From positions 1 to 11,648 of the forward strand of contig JAMCRS010000367.1 in NCBI GenBank assembly GCA_023380675.1: DNA of 11,648 nucleotides, given 5' to 3'. Both the position numbers and the translations under genes were made by a program. The notes under the pieces were generated by a model, which did not search any database, had not been told where the DNA came from, and worked only from the letters and a program-made list of their open reading frames with translations. Origin of the DNA: Chloroflexota bacterium (GTDB taxonomy: Bacteria; Chloroflexota; Anaerolineae; UBA4142). The stretch's first letter is position 1, and each line of letters starts with the position of its first letter. This document shows positions 1-6,790 of the stretch, piece by piece.

Positions 1-1314
1 TTCATCCATCGCGATTCGGGCGATATCCTGCTGGACGGGCAGCCCGTCGAATTCAAGTCCCCCGCCGAGGCCATTCGCGCCGGCGTCGGGATGCTCCACC
101 AGGACCCTCTCGATTTCCCCCCCTTGAGCGTGCTCGATAATTTCCTGCTCGGGCGGGAGCGCAGCTTGATGCAGGACCGCGGACAGGCGTTGTCCGACTT
201 GACGAGATTATCGGCGCAGTTCGGGTTCAATATCGATCCCGGCGCGCTGGTCGGCGCACTGACCGTAGGGGAGCGCCAGCAGCTCGAGATCATGCGCCTC
301 CTTGCACTCGGCGCCAAGATCCTCATCTTCGACGAGCCGACCACCGGGATCTCGCTCCCGCAGAAGATCAAGTTGTTCGAGACGCTGCGACTGCTCGCAC
401 AGCAGGGGATGACGATCATCTTCGTCACGCACAAGCTGGAAGACGCCGAGGACTTGTGCAGCCGGGTGACGGTCCTTCGCCTGGGACAGGTCACGGGGCA
501 GGTCGAGCGACCGTTTACGACGGAGCAGCTGGTCAAATTGATGTTCGGACAATCGCTCGCGACCAGCGCGCGCCAGGCGGTCGCGCTGGGATACCCGGTG
601 TTGGAGCTGCGCGACGTTTGTGTGGCCGACTTTCGGATACGCGTGCCGGGGATCAACCTGGAGGTCCGCGCCGGGGAGGTAGTAGGACTGGCCGGGATCG
701 AGGGTAGCGGCCAGCGCTTGCTCTTGAGAGCGTGTGCGGGACTGGACCAGCCGGCTGGAGGCGAGATTTGGATCACCGGCGCCAAGATGGACCGGCAGCC
801 GTACCAACAGCATCTCGACCGCGGGGTTGCCTACCTGCCCGCCGGCCGGCTCGAAGAAGGCCTAGTGCCGGGGCTGAACCTCTCCGAACATTTCATTCTG
901 GCGCGGCGCTCGAACGAATTCTTCATCGACCGGAAGCTCGCGCAAACTCAGGCGCAATCGAGAATCAAAGAGTACAGTATACGAGGCGCGCCGTCGACGC
1001 GAGTCGAATCCCTTTCGGGCGGAAACCAACAACGCGCTTTGCTGGCGCTGCTGCAGCCGGACCTGAAACTGGTCTTGCTCGAGCACCCGACCCGCGGACT
1101 CGACATCGAATCGAGCATGTGGGTCTGGACCCAGCTGCTGGAACGTCGGAGCAAGGGGACCGCGATCGTCTTTGCATCTGCGGACCTCGACGAGGTGTTT
1201 GAGTACAGCGATCGGATCCTGGTGTTCTCGGGAGGCCGCGTCGCCAAGGCGCTCGACCCGAAAGAGACGACGGTCCAGCAGCTGGGAGAGCTGATCGGCG
1301 GCAAAGGGCTGTAG
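1..1314 (+). CDS. BMP-type ABC importer, double ATP-binding subunit (set A), 5' end missing
   Basis: This is the ATPase of a nucleoside/BMP-type importer (RbsA-like tandem-NBD family, compare NupO/YufO). It couples ATP hydrolysis at the cytoplasmic membrane face to import through the next two permeases. The frame is open from base 1; 437 codons are visible against about 505 in the full-length paralogue at 6791, so roughly 70 residues, including the first Walker A, lie outside the window. Counting from the first codon, NBD1 shows a Q-loop Gln34, a degenerate signature LTVGERQQ (87-94), Walker B ending D111-E112 and switch His144. NBD2 shows the family's Lys-less P-loop GIEGSGQ (232-238) and signature LSGGNQQ (338-344). 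Its Walker B reads LVLLEHPTRG, with Glu361-His362 where Asp-Glu is canonical, and its switch region reads ASADLDE without His. NBD2 is probably catalytically weak or inactive, which is common in this family. The stop is 74 bp before the next gene, so they probably share an operon. Confidence 0.93.
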   Translation, partial: FIHRDSGDILLDGQPVEFKSPAEAIRAGVGMLHQDPLDFPPLSVLDNFLLGRERSLMQDRGQALSDLTRLSAQFGFNIDPGALVGALTVGERQQLEIMRLLALGAKILIFDEPTTGISLPQKIKLFETLRLLAQQGMTIIFVTHKLEDAEDLCSRVTVLRLGQVTGQVERPFTTEQLVKLMFGQSLATSARQAVALGYPVLELRDVCVADFRIRVPGINLEVRAGEVVGLAGIEGSGQRLLLRACAGLDQPAGGEIWITGAKMDRQPYQQHLDRGVAYLPAGRLEEGLVPGLNLSEHFILARRSNEFFIDRKLAQTQAQSRIKEYSIRGAPSTRVESLSGGNQQRALLALLQPDLKLVLLEHPTRGLDIESSMWVWTQLLERRSKGTAIVFASADLDEVFEYSDRILVFSGGRVAKALDPKETTVQQLGELIGGKGL

Positions 1315-1388
1315 GACGGGTACGGTAAACGGCCGTGCGCGGCGCGGCGTGCCTCCCTGCCGGAACAAGTGGGACTAGAGGTTATCCG

Positions 1389-2480
1389 ATGACAAAGAGT
1401 TTCTGGTCGAACGTGGCCTGGGCGATCGGCCCCATACTCTTGGGACTGGTGTTGACGACGGGGGCGCTGCTCGCCGTCGGCGCCGATCCGGCGCAAGCGT
1501 ACAAGACGATGTGGAACGGCGCGTTCGGCAGTCCGGTAAAGCTCGGCGACGTGGTCCTGGCGTGGGTCCCGCTCGTGCTCGCGTCCATCGGCTTGTTGAT
1601 CACTTTCACGGCCGGGCTGTGGAACATCGGGATCGAAGGCCAGATCGTTTTAGGGGCCGTTTTCACGGCGTGGGCCGCCCGGTCGCTGGACCTTCCGTCC
1701 GTCCTTTTGATCCCCATCCTGTTCGTCGCCGGAATGGTCGGGGGCGCGTTGTGGGCGCTGCTCGCCGGCATTCTCAAGACGTACGGCAAGGTGCACGAGA
1801 TCTTTGGAGGATTGGGACTCAATTTCATCGCCACCGGCATTACGCTCTACTTGATCATCGGGCCGTGGAAACTGCCCGGGATCGCGTCGACGAGCGGGAC
1901 GGAATTGTTCCGCAAGTCCGCATGGCTGCCGACCTTTACCGGCGGCCTCGCCGTGGGTCCCATAGAGATCGGCGTCGCGCTCGCATCCCTCGTCGTCGTC
2001 TACCTGGCGCTGCGCGGCACGCTGTGGGGGCTCAAGCTCAAAGCGATCGGAAAGAATATCCGGTCCGCCTTTTGGATCGGCATACCGACGAACCGCCACC
2101 TGCTCGGCGCGTTCGCATTGTGCGGCGCGTTCGCCGGGATGGCCGGCACGGTTCAGGCGATCGGAGTCTGGCACCGCTTGATTCCGTCGATCTCGGGAGG
2201 CTACGGCTATCTCGGCATTTTGGTCGTCCTGCTTTCCGGGTTTCAGGCCACCTTGCTGGCGCCGGTGGCGTTCTTTTTCGGCGCGGTGACCAAGGGGAGC
2301 GTCGCGCTTCCGCTCGACCTGCAGTTGGACTCGTCGCTGGGGGGAGTGCTGCAAGGCATCATCGTTCTCCTGGTGGTATTGAGCCAGGGAGTCCGCGCCC
2401 GCACGGAGCGTTCTGGAGCGGCCGCGCGGTACGAGTCCCCAGTCGTAACGGCGCCGGCGGCCGTGGCTGGCGAGAAATAA
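1389..2480 (+). CDS. BMP-type ABC importer, P-type inner-membrane permease (set A)
   Basis: This is a membrane permease of the BPD_transp_2 superfamily, resembling NupP/YufP of nucleoside importers. It should pair with the following Q-type permease to form the translocation channel. The ATG at 1389 is preferred because AGAGG (1377-1381) lies 7 nt upstream; an in-frame GTG at 1335 would add 18 non-hydrophobic residues and has no such site. The product is 363 aa. A first membrane helix spans about residues 9-31, a second about 55-76, followed immediately by the family hallmark NIGIEGQ (79-85). Further hydrophobic segments follow, with a late glycine-rich stretch SGGYGYLGI typical of the family. 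The tail after the last helix is polar and Ala/Val-rich. The ligand cannot be read from the sequence; purine or other nucleosides are the family-based guess. Confidence 0.92.
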   Translation: MTKSFWSNVAWAIGPILLGLVLTTGALLAVGADPAQAYKTMWNGAFGSPVKLGDVVLAWVPLVLASIGLLITFTAGLWNIGIEGQIVLGAVFTAWAARSLDLPSVLLIPILFVAGMVGGALWALLAGILKTYGKVHEIFGGLGLNFIATGITLYLIIGPWKLPGIASTSGTELFRKSAWLPTFTGGLAVGPIEIGVALASLVVVYLALRGTLWGLKLKAIGKNIRSAFWIGIPTNRHLLGAFALCGAFAGMAGTVQAIGVWHRLIPSISGGYGYLGILVVLLSGFQATLLAPVAFFFGAVTKGSVALPLDLQLDSSLGGVLQGIIVLLVVLSQGVRARTERSGAAARYESPVVTAPAAVAGEK

Positions 2481-2505
2481 AGCCAAACCAGGGAATGGAT
2501 GGGCA

Positions 2506-3474
2506 GTGGACACTACAATCATCCTCTTGACGCTTGCATCGGTCCTATCGGACAGCGCCCCTCTCGTCTTCGCGGTGGTGGGTGAAACCATCGGCGAAAA
2601 GGCCGGCGTCACGAACCTATCGCTGGACGGAAGCATTCTGCTTTCGGCGATGGTGGCGTTCGCAGTGGCGTACTCAACCCACAACCTCTATTTCGGGTTC
2701 CTCGCGGCCATGGCGACCGGCGCGTTGGTCGCCGCACTGGTCGCATTTTCCAGCATCGTGCTCAGACTCGACCAGATCGCGGTCGGATTTGTGCTGACAC
2801 TCTTGTGCACGGACCTGAGCACGTTCTTTGGAAATCCTTTCGTGCGCCTGCCCGGGCCGGCCGTGCCGCACCTGGCGATCCCGCTGCTCGGCGACATACC
2901 CGTCCTCGGCACCTTGTTCTTCAACCAGAACGCCGTCGTGTACCTGAGTTTTCTGCTGATCGCTGCCGCATGGTGGTACATCTACAAGACACAACCGGGC
3001 TTGAAACTGCAAGGGATTGGCGAGCGGCCCGCGGCCGCGTTCGCGCGCGGGACGAACGTGAATTTACAGCGATTCATTTACACCGTGATTGGCGGATCGC
3101 TGGTCGGCCTGGCCGGCGCATCGTATTCGCTTTACGTGAAGCTCGGGTGGAGCTATCACGCGACCTCTGGCTTGGGTTGGATCGCGCTCGCGATCGTGAT
3201 ATTCGGCGGTTGGAATCCGATTCGCGGCGCAGTGGGCGCGTATATTTTCGGCGCGCTCCAATCGGTGGGAAACTTTGCCCAAAGCGCCTTCCCCTCTGTT
3301 CCGACTCAGGTGTTTCAGACGGCGCCGTTTGCGTTCATGATCGTCGCGCTGCTTCTCGTCAGCAACGACGCGATCGATCGCTTTTTCTCGGGATCGCCGG
3401 TGTCGCGCCGGATCTGGCACTCGCTCCGCGGAACGCCTCCCGGCGCGTTGGGAACGACGTTTCAACAGGAATAA
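2506..3474 (+). CDS. BMP-type ABC importer, Q-type inner-membrane permease (set A)
   Basis: This is the second permease of set A, in the shorter Q-type class (NupQ/YufQ-like), 322 aa. It begins 25 bp after the P-type gene, so the two are almost certainly co-transcribed and translated as heterodimer partners. The start is GTG at 2506. Two nearby ATGs (2495 and 2499) are in other frames, and only a weak purine-rich GGGAATGG lies upstream, so initiation may rely partly on coupling. The Q-type signature GVTNLSLDG is visible (Asn37 in NLSLDG), followed by alternating hydrophobic segments. The conserved cytoplasmic loop with LKLQGIGERPAAA probably contacts an ATPase. The C-terminus is a basic, Ser/Arg-rich cytoplasmic tail. 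The sequence differs clearly from the pair-B Q-type protein at 4667, so the pairs are old paralogues. Confidence 0.92.
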   Translation: MDTTIILLTLASVLSDSAPLVFAVVGETIGEKAGVTNLSLDGSILLSAMVAFAVAYSTHNLYFGFLAAMATGALVAALVAFSSIVLRLDQIAVGFVLTLLCTDLSTFFGNPFVRLPGPAVPHLAIPLLGDIPVLGTLFFNQNAVVYLSFLLIAAAWWYIYKTQPGLKLQGIGERPAAAFARGTNVNLQRFIYTVIGGSLVGLAGASYSLYVKLGWSYHATSGLGWIALAIVIFGGWNPIRGAVGAYIFGALQSVGNFAQSAFPSVPTQVFQTAPFAFMIVALLLVSNDAIDRFFSGSPVSRRIWHSLRGTPPGALGTTFQQE

Positions 3475-3561
3475 GCGGACTCGGCGTGCGCTAGCGGGCC
3501 GCGCCGCAGCAGCCGCTAACGTCGGGCGCGCTTCTTGAACCAGGGCTCGCACAAGACAAGG

Positions 3562-3578
3562 AAAGGATCGCAGCGATT
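3562..3578 (+). promoter_or_regulatory. Shine-Dalgarno AAAGGA plus probable ATT start codon
   Basis: AAAGGA (3562-3567), inside AAGGAAAGGA, sits 8 nt before an in-frame ATT at 3576. No ATG, GTG, TTG or CTG occurs in this frame between the stop at 3492 and the TTG at 3597, and that TTG has no Shine-Dalgarno site (its upstream bases are pyrimidine-rich TCTCTCAAACGA). ATT is a rare but known initiation codon, for example in infC. Confidence 0.5.
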
Positions 3579-4670
3579 CAAACCTCTCTCAAACGATTGG
3601 ATTTCGGCCGATATAACGGGGTGGTCGTGCCGCTCCTGGCCGGCGGGCTCGGGCTCGTCGTCGGCGCGGTGATGCTGCAGCTCCTGGGGGCCAGCCCGAT
3701 CGACGGCTATATCGCGATGGCGCAGGGCGCGTTTGGCCGCGGCGGGGTGATCAACATCGGCGGCGAGGGACAGATCGTCATCGGCGCGTTGTGCGCGACG
3801 GCGGTCGGTTTGACGTTCCAGAGCGCCTCCGCCTGGTTTCTGGTGCCGGCCGGTCTCCTCGCCGGCTTCGCCGGCGGCGCGGTTTGGGCCGGCATCGCCG
3901 GCGTCCTCAAGATCAATTTCTACGTCAACGAAGTCTTGAGCACGATCATGCTCAATTCGATCGCCACCTACGTGATGACGTTTTTTCTCAACGGTCCGAT
4001 CATGGACCCGACGACGCTCGACAATGCAATCAAGATACCGCAGACTCAGCGCTTGCCGCTCGCGGCTGACCTGGCGCGCTGGGTGCCGACGCGACTGCAC
4101 GCCGGCGTCGCGCTCGCCATCCTCCTCGCGATCTTGACGTACATTCTGCTGTGGCGAACGACGTTCGGCTATCGCATTCGGGCGGTCGGGTTGAACGCGC
4201 GTGCGGCGCGCTACGCCGGCATATCGGTGGGCCGCTATCAGATACTGGCATTTCTGTTGAGCGGGGGTCTCGCCGGCGTCGGCGGCGCGGCGGAGCTGCT
4301 CGGGGTGACGCACCGGCTCTTCAGCGACGGCTCGGCGCAGGGCTTTACGGGCAACGCCGGCTTCAACGGGATCGTCGCCGCGCTTTTCGGCGGTTTGCAT
4401 CCGATCGGCACGATCCCGGCCGCAATCCTCTTCGGCGCGCTGCTCGTCGGGGCGAACAGCCTTCAGCGGACCGTGCAGGTGCCGTCCGCCTTTGTGACCA
4501 CGCTCGACGGACTCATCGTCGTGTTCGTCGTCGCAAGCCAGATCTGGGCGCAGCGTCGTTCGGTTCGCGTTTCGGAGGAAGCCGCGCGCAAAAGTGAGAC
4601 TGAAGCTGGATCGGGCGCGGCGGTCATACCCAAGCCGCCGAAAGCGGAGAAGAGCGGGGTGAGCAAGTGA
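3576..4670 (+). CDS. BMP-type ABC importer, P-type permease (set B), probable in-frame loss of one helix
   Basis: This is the P-type membrane permease of the second importer (BPD_transp_2, NupP/YufP-like). Starting at ATT 3576 gives 364 aa beginning with a basic IQTSLKRLDF segment; the conventional alternative is TTG 3597 (357 aa). The hallmark NIGGEGQ is present (Asn60), as are the loop IRAVGLNARAARYAGIS and the late glycine-rich stretch GNAGFNGIVAALFGG. The oddity is the spacing between GAFG (51-54) and the NIGGEGQ motif. Only Arg-Gly-Gly-Val-Ile lies between them, whereas the set-A paralogue has a 29-residue helical stretch before its Leu-Trp-Asn. About 26 residues (78 bp), one whole predicted transmembrane helix, are absent without loss of frame. 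The C-terminal tail is long, charged and probably cytoplasmic. The last four bases, GTGA, overlap the start of the next permease, indicating translational coupling. The family call is secure; function with the missing helix is not. Confidence 0.88.
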   Translation: MQTSLKRLDFGRYNGVVVPLLAGGLGLVVGAVMLQLLGASPIDGYIAMAQGAFGRGGVINIGGEGQIVIGALCATAVGLTFQSASAWFLVPAGLLAGFAGGAVWAGIAGVLKINFYVNEVLSTIMLNSIATYVMTFFLNGPIMDPTTLDNAIKIPQTQRLPLAADLARWVPTRLHAGVALAILLAILTYILLWRTTFGYRIRAVGLNARAARYAGISVGRYQILAFLLSGGLAGVGGAAELLGVTHRLFSDGSAQGFTGNAGFNGIVAALFGGLHPIGTIPAAILFGALLVGANSLQRTVQVPSAFVTTLDGLIVVFVVASQIWAQRRSVRVSEEAARKSETEAGSGAAVIPKPPKAEKSGVSK

Positions 4671-5602
4671 TCTCTGGGCTGTTCACCGCCACCGTTCTGA
4701 TCGGCGTGCTCAGCTCGGGAGTCCGCCTCGCGACTTCGTACCTCTACGCGGCCATCGGCGAGACGTTCGGCCAGATCAGCGGCGTCCTGAACCTGGGTGT
4801 CGAAGGTATCATGCTCGTCTCGGCCTTTGCGGCCTACTACGCCGTCTTGCAGACCGGCAGTCTGGGGCTGGGGCTGCTCGCCGCGATCATCGTCGGCGCG
4901 GCGATGGGCTTGATGATGGCGTTCATCAGCGTGACGCTCAAAGCGGAGCAGGGGATCAGCGGCATCGGCGTTTATCTCTTCGGGTTGGGATTGAGCGATT
5001 TGCTCAACCGGGTCCTGGTCACGCGGCCCCAAACGATCACGGGGTTTGAAGACATCAAAATCCCCGTCCTCAAGGACCTGCCGGTCGTCGGACCGATCCT
5101 GTTCCAGCAGAACCTGCTCGTCTACGTCGCGTTCGCGCTCGTGCCGGTCGCGTGGTTCGTGCTGAACAAGACGACCTTCGGACTGAACGTGCGCGCCGTC
5201 GGCCAGAATCCCGGCGCGGCCGATACGCTCGGGATCAGCGTCGCGCGCATTCGTTACACGACGGTGACGCTCGGCGGTGCGCTCTCCGGCGTCGCGGGGG
5301 CGTCGCTCTCGATCGCGCTATTGAACGTATTCCAGAACAACCTCACCAGCGGCCAGGGTTTTATCGCGGTCGCCCTGGTCTACTTTGGCGCGTGGAAACC
5401 GTTCCGCGTGATGATCGGCTGCCTGTTGTTCAGCATGGTGAATGCGCTGCAGTTGTGGATACAGGTGCTCAAGATACCACTCCCGTCGGACATCGCGCTG
5501 ATGATGCCGTACGTTCTCACCATCGTCGCGCTCATGCTCGCGGCCCGACAGGTCGTCGCTCAACCGGCCGCGCTGACCAAGCCGTTCGAGCGAGGCGAAT
5601 AG
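4667..5602 (+). CDS. BMP-type ABC importer, Q-type inner-membrane permease (set B)
   Basis: This is the Q-type permease of set B, 311 aa, expected to heterodimerise with the preceding P-type permease. The GTG start at 4667 overlaps the upstream stop by four bases (GTGA), a classic coupling arrangement; GGGGTGAG just upstream can serve as a loose ribosome site. The Q-type hallmark is GVLNLGVEG (Asn42 in NLGVEG). The remainder alternates hydrophobic segments with the conserved cytoplasmic loop LNVRAVGQNPGAADTLGIS, the likely coupling contact with an ATPase, and ends in a short charged tail. Length and motif order are normal, so unlike its partner this subunit looks intact. A 108-bp gap follows before the lipoprotein gene, so an internal promoter there is possible, though none was convincing. 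Confidence 0.93.
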   Translation: MISGLFTATVLIGVLSSGVRLATSYLYAAIGETFGQISGVLNLGVEGIMLVSAFAAYYAVLQTGSLGLGLLAAIIVGAAMGLMMAFISVTLKAEQGISGIGVYLFGLGLSDLLNRVLVTRPQTITGFEDIKIPVLKDLPVVGPILFQQNLLVYVAFALVPVAWFVLNKTTFGLNVRAVGQNPGAADTLGISVARIRYTTVTLGGALSGVAGASLSIALLNVFQNNLTSGQGFIAVALVYFGAWKPFRVMIGCLLFSMVNALQLWIQVLKIPLPSDIALMMPYVLTIVALMLAARQVVAQPAALTKPFERGE

Positions 5603-5692
5603 GGGGTAGATCGTTCAATCTAAGGGGGTGATTGCCTAACAAAACCATAGGCCTCGAGCACGGACCTGCACGAATGGGATCGAACATTTCGA

Positions 5693-5710
5693 AGAGGAGG
5701 AACTAGTTCC
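5693..5710 (+). promoter_or_regulatory. Strong Shine-Dalgarno overlapping a 12-bp palindrome before the lipoprotein start
   Basis: AGAGGAGG (5693-5700) is the strongest ribosome site of the transporter cluster, fitting high expression of a binding protein. The perfect palindrome GGAACTAGTTCC (5699-5710) includes the last two bases of this site and runs exactly to the ATG at 5711. As RNA it could form a small GGAA/UUCC hairpin with loop CUAG, or it could be a DNA operator half-site pair. The sequence is seen directly; any role is inference. Confidence 0.6.
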
Positions 5711-6721
5711 ATGAGTACTCGACGTTTCGCAGTTGCACTGTTCGCCGTCATCGCGACGGCGTTCGTCGCCTGCTCGCCGGCGCCGACCGCAACGCCCGTT
5801 CCCGCCAAGGTGTTCAAGGTGGCGGTCATCATGCCCAGCGCCTACAACGACCTCGCGTTTAGCCAGAGCATGTACGACGCGCTGGTCAAGATCCAGAACG
5901 ACATGGGCAAGGACAAGTTCGACTTTGCCTACACTGACAACATGTTCAACGTGCCGGACGCGGCCGCGGCCATCCGTGACTATGCGACCAAGGGGTACGA
6001 CCTCGTGATCGCGCACGGTTCGCAGTACGGCGCTTCGTTGGCGGACGTCGCACCGGATTTCCCCAAGACCGCCTTCGCCTGGGGCACGGCCGTGGACACG
6101 TACGAGAGCAAGGGGATCAGCAACATCTCGGCGTACACCGTCGCGTCTGACCAGGGCGGCTACGTCGAAGGAGTGATCGCGGCCAAGCTGTCCAAGTCCG
6201 GCTCCGTCGGCGCGATCGGCCCCGTACCCGCCGGCGACGGCCAGTTGACGATTCTGGGTTTCGAGGCCGGCGCCAAGGCGACGAATCCGAACATCAAAGT
6301 CGCCACGACCTTTACGAACGACTTTAGCAACGCGGCGCTGATGTCGCAGGCCGCGCAGACCATGATCGCGAACGGCGCCGACGTCCTGACCGGGACTTCG
6401 CAGGCCGTCACCGGCGCGATCGCCGTGGCCAAAGACAAGAACGTGCTGTGGTTCGGCAATCAGTCCGCCCAGACCTCGCTCGCGCCCAAGATCGTCGTCG
6501 CGAACCAGGTGTACGACTGGACGCCGTTCCTCAAGACGATGATCGACAACACCGAAAAGGGCGTCCTCGGCAAGCAGGTCATGACGGGCACGCTGGCGAA
6601 CAAGGTCCTCGTGATCCAGTACAACCCGGACTATGCGCTGCCGTCTGACGTCAAAGCGGCGGCCGACCAGACCATCGTCGGCCTGATGAACGGATCAATC
6701 AAGACCGGAGTGCAGCAGTAA
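5711..6721 (+). CDS. BMP/PnrA-family substrate-binding lipoprotein
   Basis: This is the extracytoplasmic ligand-capture subunit for the importer, related to the Bmp/Med/PnrA family whose studied members bind purine nucleosides. It has 336 aa and starts at ATG 5711 after a strong ribosome site. The N-terminus is a lipoprotein signal: basic MSTRR, a hydrophobic core, then FVAC with the predicted acylated Cys21. A Pro/Thr/Ala linker (22-32) follows. The mature domain opens with a beta strand FKVAVIMPSAYNDLAFSQS; Asn46, Asp47 and Phe50 match the family's ND-x-x-F ligand-pocket region. A later segment reads VLWFGNQSAQTSL, with Gly-Asn-Gln where many PnrA homologues have Gly-Asp-x-Asp, so the ribose-contacting Asp may be replaced and the ligand may not be a simple nucleoside. 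It is the only binding protein visible here and may serve permease set B alone or both sets. Confidence 0.93.
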   Translation: MSTRRFAVALFAVIATAFVACSPAPTATPVPAKVFKVAVIMPSAYNDLAFSQSMYDALVKIQNDMGKDKFDFAYTDNMFNVPDAAAAIRDYATKGYDLVIAHGSQYGASLADVAPDFPKTAFAWGTAVDTYESKGISNISAYTVASDQGGYVEGVIAAKLSKSGSVGAIGPVPAGDGQLTILGFEAGAKATNPNIKVATTFTNDFSNAALMSQAAQTMIANGADVLTGTSQAVTGAIAVAKDKNVLWFGNQSAQTSLAPKIVVANQVYDWTPFLKTMIDNTEKGVLGKQVMTGTLANKVLVIQYNPDYALPSDVKAAADQTIVGLMNGSIKTGVQQ

Positions 6722-6724
6722 CAT

Positions 6725-6742
6725 CTGCAGCTACCGCTGCAG
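6725..6742 (+). other. Intercistronic hairpin 1 after the lipoprotein gene
   Basis: CTGCAGC (6725-6731) is a perfect inverted match to GCTGCAG (6736-6742), with loop TACC. The 7-bp stem lies 4 bp after the lipoprotein stop. No T-run follows, so it is not a standard terminator. It could protect the 3' end of the lipoprotein message. Confidence 0.6.
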
Positions 6743-6747
6743 CAGCC

Positions 6748-6776
6748 GTCGGGGCAGGTCTCGGACCTGCCCCGAC
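6748..6776 (+). other. Intercistronic hairpin 2, 13-bp perfect stem
   Basis: The arm GTCGGGGCAGGTC (6748-6760) pairs perfectly with GACCTGCCCCGAC (6764-6776) around the loop TCG. It lies between the lipoprotein and ATPase B, and the following bases (TAGTTGCATG) carry no T-run. The likely role is partial attenuation or 3'-end stabilisation, producing more lipoprotein than ATPase. Its compact palindromic form is also compatible with a dispersed REP-like element. Confidence 0.7.
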
Positions 6777-6790
6777 TAGTTGCATGTCTT

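Noticed and set aside
1335..1388. N-terminal extension of the set-A P-type permease from GTG 1335.
   Set aside because: The extra 18 residues are not hydrophobic or conserved-looking, and the ATG at 1389 has its own ribosome site.
3475..3561. Possible terminator or small gene between permease pairs A and B.
   Set aside because: Only a short imperfect inverted repeat (AGCGG...CCGCT) without a T-run is present, and no frame with a start and ribosome site was found.
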